Shown here: positions 1 to 6,000 of the stretch, piece by piece
How the letters are laid out: each line of letters starts with the position of its first letter
How positions within the stretch are numbered: position 1 is the stretch's first letter
NCBI GenBank assembly: GCA_012799495.1
Contig: JAAZLD010000091.1
Location: forward strand, 1-7,131
Origin: Desulfitobacterium sp.
GTDB taxonomy: Bacteria > Bacillota > Desulfitobacteriia > Desulfitobacteriales > Desulfitobacteriaceae
Direction: 5' to 3'
DNA length: 7,131 nucleotides
The notes under the pieces: model-generated
Database searches by the model: none
What the model was told of the DNA's origin: nothing
What the model saw: only the letters and a program-made list of their open reading frames with translations
Translations under genes and position numbers: made by a program

Positions 1-735
1 GACGGTGGTGCAGGAATGGCCCAAGCTTTAGGTGCAAAACTATTGAATAGTAATGGTGAGGAAATAGATGGTAGTGGTGGTTCTTTAGGAGAACTAGCGC
101 ATATTGATCTAAGTGACCTTGATCCTCGCCTTAAGGACACTAAAATAACAGTAATGTGTGATGTGGATAATCCTTTATGTGGACCAAGAGGAGCTTCTGC
201 TGTATATGGCCCTCAAAAAGGAGCAACACCAGAAATGGTGGAAAAATTAGATAAAAACCTAGCCCATTTTGCGCAAAAGATTCAAGAAACCATTGGTCAA
301 GACTTTAAAGATATTCCCGGAGCGGGGGCTGCTGGAGGTTTGGGTATGGGCTTAATGGCTTTTACAGGAGCAAAGCTCATGACCGGGATCGAGGCTATTT
401 TAGATGTAGTGGACTTCGATAGCAAAGTTCAGCAAGCTGAACTGGTGATTACCGGTGAGGGAAGAATCGATGGACAGTCTGTTCATGGCAAAGTCCCTAT
501 GGGGGTAGCTAGACGAGCTCAAAAATATGGGAAGCCAACCGTTGCTATTGTTGGTTCTATTGGCCAAGGTTATGAGGCTTTATACAATTATGGTTTAAGC
601 ACAGTTCAAACTATTGTCAATGGCCCATTGACCCTGGAAGAAGCCATGGCGAATGCTTTTGACCTTACAGCAGATGCTGCTGAGCGCCTTATCCGAGGAT
701 TACAAATACCATTAAAATACAACCTTAGTCTGTAA
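1..735 (+). CDS. Glycerate kinase (GarK/GlxK type), 3' part
   Basis: This is the C-terminal 244 codons of a type I glycerate kinase (Gly_kinase family, PF02595), which phosphorylates D-glycerate with ATP; characterised E. coli members give 2-phosphoglycerate. The reading frame is open to the first base of the window. The apparent ATG at 16 is therefore internal: it falls inside the family motif DGGAGMAQALG. Family members are about 370-385 aa, so roughly 130-140 N-terminal residues lie outside. Counting from the first visible codon, family signatures are CDVDNPLCGPRGASAVYGP (about 53-71), a glycine-rich PGAGAAGGLG (106-115) and LVITGEGRIDGQSVHGK (148-164). It is soluble, with no membrane segment. 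It probably ends its transcription unit, since a weak terminator overlaps the last codons. Family assignment is secure; the in vivo pathway (glyoxylate, sugar-acid or serine-linked glycerate) cannot be told from the visible part. Confidence 0.93.
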   Translation, partial: DGGAGMAQALGAKLLNSNGEEIDGSGGSLGELAHIDLSDLDPRLKDTKITVMCDVDNPLCGPRGASAVYGPQKGATPEMVEKLDKNLAHFAQKIQETIGQDFKDIPGAGAAGGLGMGLMAFTGAKLMTGIEAILDVVDFDSKVQQAELVITGEGRIDGQSVHGKVPMGVARRAQKYGKPTVAIVGSIGQGYEALYNYGLSTVQTIVNGPLTLEEAMANAFDLTADAAERLIRGLQIPLKYNLSL

Positions 736-755
736 GTGAAACTTAGGTCGTTTTT
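722..755 (+). terminator. Weak intrinsic terminator after glycerate kinase
   Basis: Arm 722-729 (ACCTTAGT) pairs with 741-748 (ACTTAGGT) with one T-T mismatch. TTTTT follows at 751-755. The 5' arm lies inside the last codons of the kinase gene. The stem is short and AT-rich, so this is only a candidate. It also shares its T-run with the larger hairpin that begins at 751, and the two structures may compete. Confidence 0.4.
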
Positions 756-802
756 CTCTCTTAGGTACATATAATAATATAAGTACCTAAAGGAGAGAGA
801 AA
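751..802. repeat. Long imperfect inverted repeat (hairpin)
   Basis: Three stacked pairings share one axis. The outer arms 751-760 and 793-802 pair over 10 bp with one G-T wobble. The middle arms 761-768 (TTAGGTAC) and 783-790 (GTACCTAA) pair perfectly. The inner arms 770-773 and 778-781 pair after one A-A mismatch. A two-base bulge sits at 791-792. The whole makes about 22 bp around a four-base loop. There is no T-run on the exit side in either direction, so it is not a standard terminator. It could be an operator, an mRNA-processing or stability hairpin, or a relic of a small palindromic element. The pairing is directly visible; the role is unknown. Confidence 0.6.
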
Positions 803-828
803 TATTTGGAACCATTTTCAGAAAAATG

Positions 829-837
829 TGGTAGAAT
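829..837 (+). promoter_or_regulatory. Possible extended -10 promoter for the cyclase gene
   Basis: TGGTAGAAT matches the extended -10 pattern TGnTATAAT at all but one base of the hexamer. No good -35 lies 17 bases upstream; the nearest resemblance, TTGGAA at 806-811, is 20 bases away. Transcription would start near 844 and give a leader of about 50 bases before the GTG at 894. Confidence 0.35.
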
Positions 838-893
838 ATACCTGTTGGATAATTAGGGATTTTTTGAAAGGCTTCTATGAAGGGTGAGAAGTT

Positions 894-2318
894 GTGCGGC
901 TACAAAATAATCTGGGAATAGAATATTCATCACAGAGCCCTCCCTATGCAGAGATCTTCCTCACAACCATACAAGAGATGAATAGCGAGACTAATTTGGT
1001 TACTGCTTTAAATCTTTTTACAAAGCGCTGTCTTACTCTCTTTTCTTGTAGTGTTGTGGCTATTTATTTGCAAGAAGAGGGGAATTACACCCTTTACTCT
1101 ATTAGTGCTACTAATGAAGAGTATCGAAATTCTTTTCTCCAGAAAAATTCAACAAAGGATTTCCAACCGAATACTTTTGAACTGAATGAAAGAGAAAAGG
1201 AGTGGGTATTACCCCTTACTCATTTTGAAAAAACCTTAGGGCTATTAGTTTTGGGTTTTAGTCAAATTGACGATAACACAAAAAAGCTCAAGAACTTTCT
1301 CAATACTGTAGTCTCCCTTACTTCATCCTTCATTTTTGAGCGACAATTACGGGTAGATGCTTTAGAGCGAGAGCAAGCTTTAACTCTTCTTTTAAGAGGT
1401 ACGGAAATCCTCGTTCAATCTGAATCAGAAGCTCAACTTCTCTCGGAAGCAGGGGAAATGGCCATGGAAATCCTTTTCCTGCCTGGGGGCTTCTTTCTCT
1501 TGGAAGACCCAGATGGAACATGGGAAATCCGCTCTCCTTTTGGCCGTTTAAGGCAAGAAATGGAGTGGGATTGGCGAACATGGGTTAAGCATTATATTTC
1601 CAAAGAAGATTGTTTTCGCCGCAGTACAATGGTTCACTACTTAGATATAGAAGATAACCCCTTTAATTGGGAAAGAGTTTGGATTCACCCTTTGCAAACT
1701 CATCATAGTGGTGTGATAGGTGAACTTTGGTTGATGAATACCAAAGAGCATTTATCAGATAAAAAACAGGAAATCCTAGCTGCTTTTGTGCGTGTGGTGG
1801 GGGTAGCTTTAGAAACTATGCGCCAAAAAGAGGAGCTTACTCACCTTGCTAACACAGATCGCCTAACAGGAATCCTCAACCGTCAAGGTTTTGAGCAACG
1901 GATGCGGGAAGAAATGGCTAGTACTTTGCGTAGAAACTCCTCCTTCTTACTTCTAGTTTTAGATCTAGACCTATTTAAGCAGCTTAATGATACTAAGGGC
2001 CATCCTGTGGGTGATATGGCCTTGAAAGAGATTGCTCAGAATTTACGTTCAGCAGTTCGGGAGCAAGATATAGTGGCAAGAACCGGGGGAGATGAATTTA
2101 CAGTCATTCTTACGGACATATGTAAGAAAGAAGAATCCTTACAGGTTATTCGGAGGATGCGCAAATCTATGGGGCTTGAAAGATATAACTTAGGGGTCAG
2201 TATAGGAGTAGCTGAATTTCCTTCCGAAGGACGTACTTATGAAGAATTATACCGTCTGGCTGATCAGCGATTATATAGGGGTAAGAACTTAGGCAAAGGA
2301 TATATTATAACAAATTAA
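894..2318 (+). CDS. Diguanylate cyclase with two GAF-like sensor domains
   Basis: The 474-aa protein is predicted to make cyclic di-GMP from two GTP in the cytoplasm. No membrane segment or signal peptide is seen. Residues about 30-150 and 165-308 look like two GAF-type sensor modules joined by a helical linker (about 148-170); these are assigned by layout and not by a strong motif. The GGDEF domain fills about 315-474. Its key features are TDRLTGILNR (321-330), the metal/substrate segment D357-L-D359...FK..ND..GH..GD (to 374), the signature GGDEF at 398-402, and GVSIGVAEFP near 433-442. An RxxD inhibitory site (R389, D392) sits exactly five residues before GGDEF, so product feedback inhibition is expected. 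The GTG start is supported by AAGGGTGAG at 880-888, five bases upstream. The gene is monocistronic by its flanking signals. The activating ligand is unknown. Confidence 0.93.
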   Translation: MRLQNNLGIEYSSQSPPYAEIFLTTIQEMNSETNLVTALNLFTKRCLTLFSCSVVAIYLQEEGNYTLYSISATNEEYRNSFLQKNSTKDFQPNTFELNEREKEWVLPLTHFEKTLGLLVLGFSQIDDNTKKLKNFLNTVVSLTSSFIFERQLRVDALEREQALTLLLRGTEILVQSESEAQLLSEAGEMAMEILFLPGGFFLLEDPDGTWEIRSPFGRLRQEMEWDWRTWVKHYISKEDCFRRSTMVHYLDIEDNPFNWERVWIHPLQTHHSGVIGELWLMNTKEHLSDKKQEILAAFVRVVGVALETMRQKEELTHLANTDRLTGILNRQGFEQRMREEMASTLRRNSSFLLLVLDLDLFKQLNDTKGHPVGDMALKEIAQNLRSAVREQDIVARTGGDEFTVILTDICKKEESLQVIRRMRKSMGLERYNLGVSIGVAEFPSEGRTYEELYRLADQRLYRGKNLGKGYIITN

Positions 2319-2331
2319 TTTTTAAAAAGTT

Positions 2332-2360
2332 AACCCTCTGTCCCAGAGGTTCTTTTATTT
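2332..2360 (+). terminator. Intrinsic terminator after the cyclase gene
   Basis: AACCCTCTG (2332-2340) pairs with CAGAGGTT (2344-2351) with one bulged C. The loop is three bases, and a T-rich tail (TTTTATTT) runs to 2360. It starts 13 bases after the cyclase stop codon and separates that gene from lepB. Confidence 0.75.
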
Positions 2361-2381
2361 CCTATAGGTTTTGTGGTATGG

Positions 2382-2409
2382 TTGTCACATAGTGTTTTGA
2401 GAGGATATT
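2382..2409 (+). promoter_or_regulatory. Possible sigma-A promoter for lepB
   Basis: TTGTCA at 2382-2387 resembles TTGACA in five of six bases. GATATT at 2404-2409 resembles TATAAT in four of six, with a 16-base spacer. Transcription would begin near 2416, giving a very short leader that just includes the GGGGAAG ribosome-site candidate at 2415-2421. Confidence 0.35.
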
Positions 2410-2434
2410 TGGACGGGGAAGTGAATTTAGCTCA

Positions 2435-2956
2435 ATGAAAAAATATATACGAACAATCCTTGAATGGGGAAGCTTAATTGTCATTGCTTGGATGCTATCT
2501 TTTGGTATAAGAACATTCTTTTTGGATACTCGGATCGTCCCAACAGGTTCTATGTTACCCACTATCCAACTCCAAGATCGTTTAATTTTTGATAAGTTTT
2601 TTTACCGTAATCAGCCCCTCCAACGGGGAGATATAGTTATGCTTACAGCACCTGAGGGCTCCGGTGAAACTGATGATTTAGTTAAACGGATTATTGGTCT
2701 TCCTGGGGAGACTATAGAGATCAGGGATGGACAAGTTTTTATTGATGAAATTCCCATAGAAGAACCATATCTCAAGGAACCACCTGATTATGAATATGGA
2801 CCTGTGAAAATACCTGAAGGTATGTACGTGGTTTTAGGAGATAATCGTAACAATAGCAAAGATAGCCATGTCTGGGGCTTTGTACCTGAAAAGAATATTC
2901 AAGGAAAGGTCCTTATTCGTTACTGGCCTTTGGAAAATTGGGGAAAATTAAAATAG
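2435..2956 (+). CDS. lepB: Signal peptidase I
   Basis: This 173-aa type I signal peptidase (S26 family) removes signal peptides from Sec- and Tat-exported proteins at the outer face of the membrane. One N-terminal membrane anchor (about 10-30) is followed by the catalytic domain, the compact layout usual in Gram-positive bacteria. Box B, VPTGSMLPT, carries the nucleophile Ser39. Box D, DDLVKRIIGLPGE, carries the general base Lys84. Box E is GDNRNNSKDSHVWGFV (135-150); it has His145 where many homologues have Arg (DSR), a variant I believe also occurs in other active-looking members. The ATG is the only in-frame start after an upstream stop at 2390-2392. Its best ribosome site, GGGGAAG at 2415-2421, is 13 bases away, longer than ideal. 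It sits between two terminators, so it is probably transcribed alone. Confidence 0.95.
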   Translation: MKKYIRTILEWGSLIVIAWMLSFGIRTFFLDTRIVPTGSMLPTIQLQDRLIFDKFFYRNQPLQRGDIVMLTAPEGSGETDDLVKRIIGLPGETIEIRDGQVFIDEIPIEEPYLKEPPDYEYGPVKIPEGMYVVLGDNRNNSKDSHVWGFVPEKNIQGKVLIRYWPLENWGKLK

Positions 2957-2962
2957 GGATAT

Positions 2963-2999
2963 AAAAAGACCACGACTCTGTAAGAATCGTGGTCTTTTT
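2963..2999. terminator. Strong bidirectional terminator, lepB / cobS
   Basis: A perfect 13-bp stem joins 2963-2975 (AAAAAGACCACGA) to 2987-2999 (TCGTGGTCTTTTT). After one mismatch there are three further pairs around a GTA loop. It is flanked by A5 on the left and T6 on the right, so it has a T-run in both directions. It lies between the convergent lepB and cobT-cobU-cobS units, ending four bases from the cobS stop codon, and should stop both. Confidence 0.92.
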
Positions 3000-3003
3000 T
3001 GTT

Positions 3004-3774
3004 CTAGGCTAGAAAAGGAAAACTACCTAAAAGGGGATAGCATCCTAAAAGAAAGAGCAATTCCCCGATTTCGATGCTAGCACCATAAAGGTCCCCAGTT
3101 AGTCCTCCCAAAAGACGGGAAACTTTCCTGGTGAAGATGATTAGAAATACTGTTGCCAGGATAAAACCAGCTACACCTGCCCAATGGAGAACAAAGTAGG
3201 TAAGGGCAAGGAGCAATATTCCTTGGCCAAAGAAGATTCCCTTCTTTTCCCGGGAGCTTTCATGAAAACCTTTCCCTAACCCCTCTTGCCGGGCATAGGG
3301 AAAGAAGAAGATCCCAATTAGAAAAAGCCAACGGGCCACAAAGGGCATAAAGAGAAGAACTAAAGGGGCAAGGGGAGAGCTATGGGATAAAAGCTCCACC
3401 AGGAAGGCAAACTTTAATAAGAGGAAGGCCATGGTGCTTAATGCTCCAAAAGCTCCAACATGGCTATCTTTCATAATCTCTAACATTCGTTCCGGTGTTC
3501 GAGCTGAAAGAAGGCCGTCCATACTATCCATAAATCCATCCAGATGAATTCCTCCTGTCAAGAGGAGTTCCAGAATTATGAGCAGGGCTCCGGTTATTAG
3601 GGGTGGGAAGATAAGGTTTAAAATCTGAAAACTACCCCACAGGATCCCACCGATAATGAGTCCTACAAGAGGATAATAATATTGACTTTTGGTGAATTCT
3701 TCCCCCGTTACTTCCTGAGGCTGAGGAAGGGGAATTCGGGTTAGAAAGGTCATGGCAATGATTAATTTACGCAT
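3004..3774 (-). CDS. cobS: Adenosylcobinamide-GDP ribazoletransferase (cobalamin synthase)
   Basis: The 256-aa integral membrane enzyme joins adenosylcobinamide-GDP to alpha-ribazole (or its 5'-phosphate), the last joining step of cobalamin assembly. The length is normal for CobS. Diagnostic motifs are GGIHLDGFMDSMDG (74-87, with the conserved Asp residues D79, D83 and D86), the EIMKDSHVGAFG segment (99-110) and GGLTGDLYGASIEIGE (223-238). Several hydrophobic stretches (about 33-72, 113-126, 136-158, 183-215, 238-250) fit a polytopic membrane protein. The ATG follows the cobU stop codon with no gap (TAAATG), so translation is probably coupled. A GAGGT ribosome site lies inside the end of cobU. 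It is the last gene of the operon. Confidence 0.95.
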   Translation of the reverse strand: MRKLIIAMTFLTRIPLPQPQEVTGEEFTKSQYYYPLVGLIIGGILWGSFQILNLIFPPLITGALLIILELLLTGGIHLDGFMDSMDGLLSARTPERMLEIMKDSHVGAFGALSTMAFLLLKFAFLVELLSHSSPLAPLVLLFMPFVARWLFLIGIFFFPYARQEGLGKGFHESSREKKGIFFGQGILLLALTYFVLHWAGVAGFILATVFLIIFTRKVSRLLGGLTGDLYGASIEIGELLFLLGCYPLLGSFPFLA

Positions 3775-4386
3775 TTATTGACCTCTTTTTAAGGAGTCTA
3801 GCAATACCTGGCCTTGAGCTTTAATTTCTGTGGGATAACCAGCTACAACGTTATAAACCTTTGTAGCTATCCGCCCCAAAACCTGGTTAGCCCTACCGGC
3901 CATGTCTCGATAGATCCGGGAAAGGGGGTTATCAGGAACAATACCAGCTCCCACCTCATTGGTAACCATGATCACCTGAGGGGTTATTTCTTGGGCTAAG
4001 CGGCCAGCTTGTTGGACACGTTCTAAGATGGAATGTTCCAGTTCTTCGATTGCCCGGGAAAACTCCTCCTTGGAGAGAGTGGATTCATCAGGATAATTTG
4101 CTAAGAGCATATTGGTCAACCATAATGTAACACAGTCTACTAAGATTACCCCATCAGTGTGGCGATTTTTTTCCAAAACTTCAGGAAGATCAAGAGGTTC
4201 TTCTACCAAGCCCCAATGGGAAGGCCGTTGCTCTTGATGTTTTTTAACCCGTACAGCCATTTCTTCATCATATACCTGAGCAGTAGCAACATAGATTACA
4301 GGTTTTTGAGGATATGCTGCCAGGAGTTCGGCAAAATGACTCTTACCACTACGGGCACCCCCTGTAACCAGGATAAAATCAGACAT
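3775..4386 (-). CDS. cobU: Adenosylcobinamide kinase / adenosylcobinamide-phosphate guanylyltransferase
   Basis: The 203-aa bifunctional cytoplasmic enzyme phosphorylates adenosylcobinamide and then transfers GMP to give adenosylcobinamide-GDP, the substrate of CobS. Its P-loop is GGARSGKS (9-16). In RVKKHQEQRPSHW (46-58), His50 lies in the family R-[IV]-x-x-H-x(3)-R-P pattern and corresponds to the histidine that is guanylylated in Salmonella CobU (reported as His46). ILVDCVTLWLTNML (81-94) and VTNEVGAGIVPDNPLSRIYRD (141-161) are further family signatures. AAGGAGGA (4391-4398 on the minus strand) lies just upstream of the ATG and is a strong ribosome site. The gap from the cobT stop codon is 15 bases. 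Confidence 0.96.
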   Translation of the reverse strand: MSDFILVTGGARSGKSHFAELLAAYPQKPVIYVATAQVYDEEMAVRVKKHQEQRPSHWGLVEEPLDLPEVLEKNRHTDGVILVDCVTLWLTNMLLANYPDESTLSKEEFSRAIEELEHSILERVQQAGRLAQEITPQVIMVTNEVGAGIVPDNPLSRIYRDMAGRANQVLGRIATKVYNVVAGYPTEIKAQGQVLLDSLKRGQ

Positions 4387-4401
4387 AGAATCCTCCTTGT
4401 G

Positions 4402-5541
4402 CTATTCGTTTTTGGTACTTACTCCTGCAGACTCAAAAGTGGCCATTTCTTTTAGAATCAGGACAGCTGCATCAAGAAGATGGAAGCCTACTGCTGCTCC
4501 TGTTCCTTCCCCTAATCTAAAGTCCAGATGCATAATTGGTTTGAGTCCCAATTCCTTGAGAGCAGCTACATGGCCTATTTCTACAGAAGAATGGGAAGGA
4601 ATAAGATAATTGCTAACTGTAGGACAGATAGTGACAGCAATCAGAGCCGCTGCTGTGGAAATAACTCCATCGAGAACGATAGGCACTCGAGCATATCCAG
4701 CCATTAAGATGGCCCCAGCTAATGCTCCAATTTCCAGACCACCGATTTTACTTAAAATATCTACCCCATCTTGAGGATTTGGTTGATTAACAGCAATGGA
4801 TTGTTTAATTACTTCTTGTTTACGTTTAAGACCTACATCATCTAAGCCTGTACCCCGGCCTGTAACTTCTTCGGGGGAAAGACCAGTTATGAAAGAGATG
4901 ATAGCAGCGCTAGGGGTAGTATTCCCAATTCCTACTTCTCCAGTAGCCAGAACCTGATAACCGGAATTGATGGCTCGGTAAGCGATTTGGGCACCAGTTA
5001 AGAGGGATAGAAGTGCTTCATGACGGGTCATAGCAGGGCCTTTAGCCATATTTCTGGTACCATCCATAATTCTATGTTTCATAAGCTCTGGAGGAGCTAA
5101 GGGGAAAGCCATTCCCACATCAGTACAAATAACCTCAGCCTTGGCATGGCGAGAGAGAACATTGATTCCCGCTCCACCTTGGAGGAAGTTATAGAACATT
5201 TGAGGGGTTACTTCTTGGGGATAGGCACTAACTCCTTCTTCCACTACTCCGTGATCCCCTGCCATTACTAGCACTGCTTTTTTCTCAATTTCTGGCCAGG
5301 GATTTCTTTGAATCCCCCCTAATTTTTTTGCGATTTCTTCTAAGACGCCTAAGGAATCTTTAGGTTTGGTTAGAGAATCCAGCCGTGCTTGGACTTGGGC
5401 GATGACCTCTTCATCTAAACCATTGATATTTTGGCTTAATTCTGCCAGGCCTTTTTCACAATCTTCTAGGGAAGAGTTTTTTAAGTTCTCCCTGGATAAT
5501 AGTTCTGTTAAGAAGTTGCTTTTTGCTTCTGTGTTGCTCAT
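4402..5541 (-). CDS. cobT: Nicotinate-nucleotide-dimethylbenzimidazole phosphoribosyltransferase
   Basis: The 379-aa enzyme transfers phosphoribose from nicotinate mononucleotide to 5,6-dimethylbenzimidazole (or another lower-ligand base), giving alpha-ribazole 5'-phosphate. Key segments are LTKPKDSLGVLEEIA (57-71), VMAGDHGVVEEGVSAYPQEVT (92-112), GEVGIGNTTPSAA (201-213, E202 conserved) and FRLGEGTGAA (341-350), whose E345 corresponds to catalytic Glu317 of Salmonella CobT. The protein is about 25 residues longer than typical members. The excess is a polar N-terminal stretch (about 1-40), but the ATG has a good AAAGGAGAGG site upstream and no better internal start was obvious. It is the first gene of cobT-cobU-cobS and lies 47 bases past the leader terminator. 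Control by the cobalamin riboswitch is expected. Confidence 0.96.
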   Translation of the reverse strand: MSNTEAKSNFLTELLSRENLKNSSLEDCEKGLAELSQNINGLDEEVIAQVQARLDSLTKPKDSLGVLEEIAKKLGGIQRNPWPEIEKKAVLVMAGDHGVVEEGVSAYPQEVTPQMFYNFLQGGAGINVLSRHAKAEVICTDVGMAFPLAPPELMKHRIMDGTRNMAKGPAMTRHEALLSLLTGAQIAYRAINSGYQVLATGEVGIGNTTPSAAIISFITGLSPEEVTGRGTGLDDVGLKRKQEVIKQSIAVNQPNPQDGVDILSKIGGLEIGALAGAILMAGYARVPIVLDGVISTAAALIAVTICPTVSNYLIPSHSSVEIGHVAALKELGLKPIMHLDFRLGEGTGAAVGFHLLDAAVLILKEMATFESAGVSTKNE

Positions 5542-5588
5542 AGAAAATCCTCTCCTTTATTTTACGATATTATTTGCTTCTTTGCGGC

Positions 5589-5631
5589 AAAAAAATAAAG
5601 TCCCGCCACAAAAATATGTGGTCGGGACTTT
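5589..5631 (-). terminator. Riboswitch-controlled leader terminator ahead of cobT
   Basis: On the minus strand, 5631-5617 (AAAGTCCCGACCACA) pairs with 5610-5597 (TGTGGCGGGACTTT) with one bulged A. After one A a run of seven T follows (5595-5589). This strong intrinsic terminator stands between the aptamer and cobT, as expected of the transcriptional expression platform of a cobalamin riboswitch. Confidence 0.92.
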
Positions 5632-5647
5632 GCCTTCATCACCGCCG

Positions 5648-5672
5648 CTTCCTCACACTACCCATGAGGAAG
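5648..5672 (-). promoter_or_regulatory. P13-like hairpin with loop complementary to riboswitch L5
   Basis: On the minus strand CTTCCTCA and TGAGGAAG form a perfect 8-bp stem with a nine-base loop, TGGGTAGTG. The loop's TGGGT (5664-5660) is complementary to ACCCA (5779-5775) in the P5/L5 region of the aptamer. Its place just 3' of P1 fits the L5-L13 kissing hairpin known from cobalamin riboswitches. The stem is seen directly; the tertiary contact is inferred. Confidence 0.65.
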
Positions 5673-5681
5673 ACTTTCCTT

Positions 5682-5830
5682 ATTCTTGGCAGGTCTCCTG
5701 GCTTAGAATCATCACCTTTGACTCCTTCCCGGCTTATGCCAGTGGTTATGGTCGAGGCTCCTCATTTACAGTGGTGGGTCCGCACCGGAATTGCACCGGT
5801 TTCCCTATTATCCATATGGGCACCAAGAAT
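5682..5830 (-). promoter_or_regulatory. Cobalamin riboswitch aptamer
   Basis: Read on the minus strand, the aptamer opens with ATTCTTGG (5830-5823) and closes with CCAAGAAT (5689-5682), an 8-bp P1. Between them, in the canonical order, are GGTGCC (5824-5819), AGGGAA (5806-5801), the P4 repeat CCGGTGCAATTCCGG, CCACTGT (to 5768) and the B12 box AGCCAGGAGACCTGCC (5703-5688). This is a full-length match to the cobalamin riboswitch family (RF00174). It should bind adenosylcobalamin or a related cobalamin and shut off cobT-cobU-cobS through the downstream terminator. The ligand subtype cannot be fixed by eye. Confidence 0.97.
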
Positions 5831-5852
5831 AGTTCATATTCATCTTAATACT

Positions 5853-5880
5853 ATAATAGCAAATGATAAGTTTTTGTCAA
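5853..5880 (-). promoter_or_regulatory. Sigma-A promoter of the cobT-cobU-cobS operon
   Basis: On the minus strand a perfect -35 TTGACA (5880-5875) and a -10 TATTAT (5858-5853) are separated by 16 bases. Transcription would start near 5846, some 15 bases before the P1 stem of the riboswitch, so the whole aptamer is in the transcript. Confidence 0.85.
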
Positions 5881-5940
5881 GAATCCTTTGCAAGTTTTAA
5901 CTGTTACTGAATTTTTTAGGAGCTACCGGGTTCCCCCTAT

Positions 5941-5972
5941 GTATAGGATTAGAAAAGGTGCGAATCATAGTA
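5941..5972 (+). promoter_or_regulatory. Possible sporulation (sigma-G-like) promoter for the ger genes
   Basis: CATAGTA at 5966-5972 fits the CATnnTA -10 pattern of the forespore factor sigma-G. GTATA at 5941-5945 resembles its -35 element, but the 20-base spacer is a little longer than the usual 17-18. It lies 28 bases before the ATG of a germination gene, where such a promoter would make sense. No convincing sigma-A promoter was seen between 5881 and 5991. Confidence 0.3.
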
Positions 5973-6000
5973 GTAAGATTCTAAAGAAAGTGTGGATCAC

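Noticed and set aside
606..815. Minus-strand 69-codon frame over the end of the glycerate kinase and the hairpin
   Set aside because: It overlaps a clear coding region and the palindrome, shows no family resemblance and has no convincing ribosome site.
806..856. Sixteen-codon TTG-started frame after AAAGGAGAG at 789-797
   Set aside because: The spacing is good, but the ribosome-site bases lie in the hairpin arm, the start is the weakest type and nothing supports translation.
1330..1581. Minus-strand 83-codon frame inside the diguanylate cyclase
   Set aside because: It is antisense to a well-supported protein, has low-complexity composition and no family match.
3814..4609. Plus-strand open frames opposite cobU and the end of cobT
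   Set aside because: The minus-strand genes carry full family motifs and ribosome sites; the opposite frames carry neither.
5723..5740. Possible pairing of aptamer GCCGGGA with the terminator 5' arm as antiterminator
   Set aside because: Only about five continuous pairs form, and they lie in the aptamer core, which makes this weaker than the linker pairing noted elsewhere.
5366..5900. Plus-strand open frames across the cobT start and the riboswitch leader
   Set aside because: They run through conserved riboswitch RNA, terminator and promoter elements, which fully explain this stretch.
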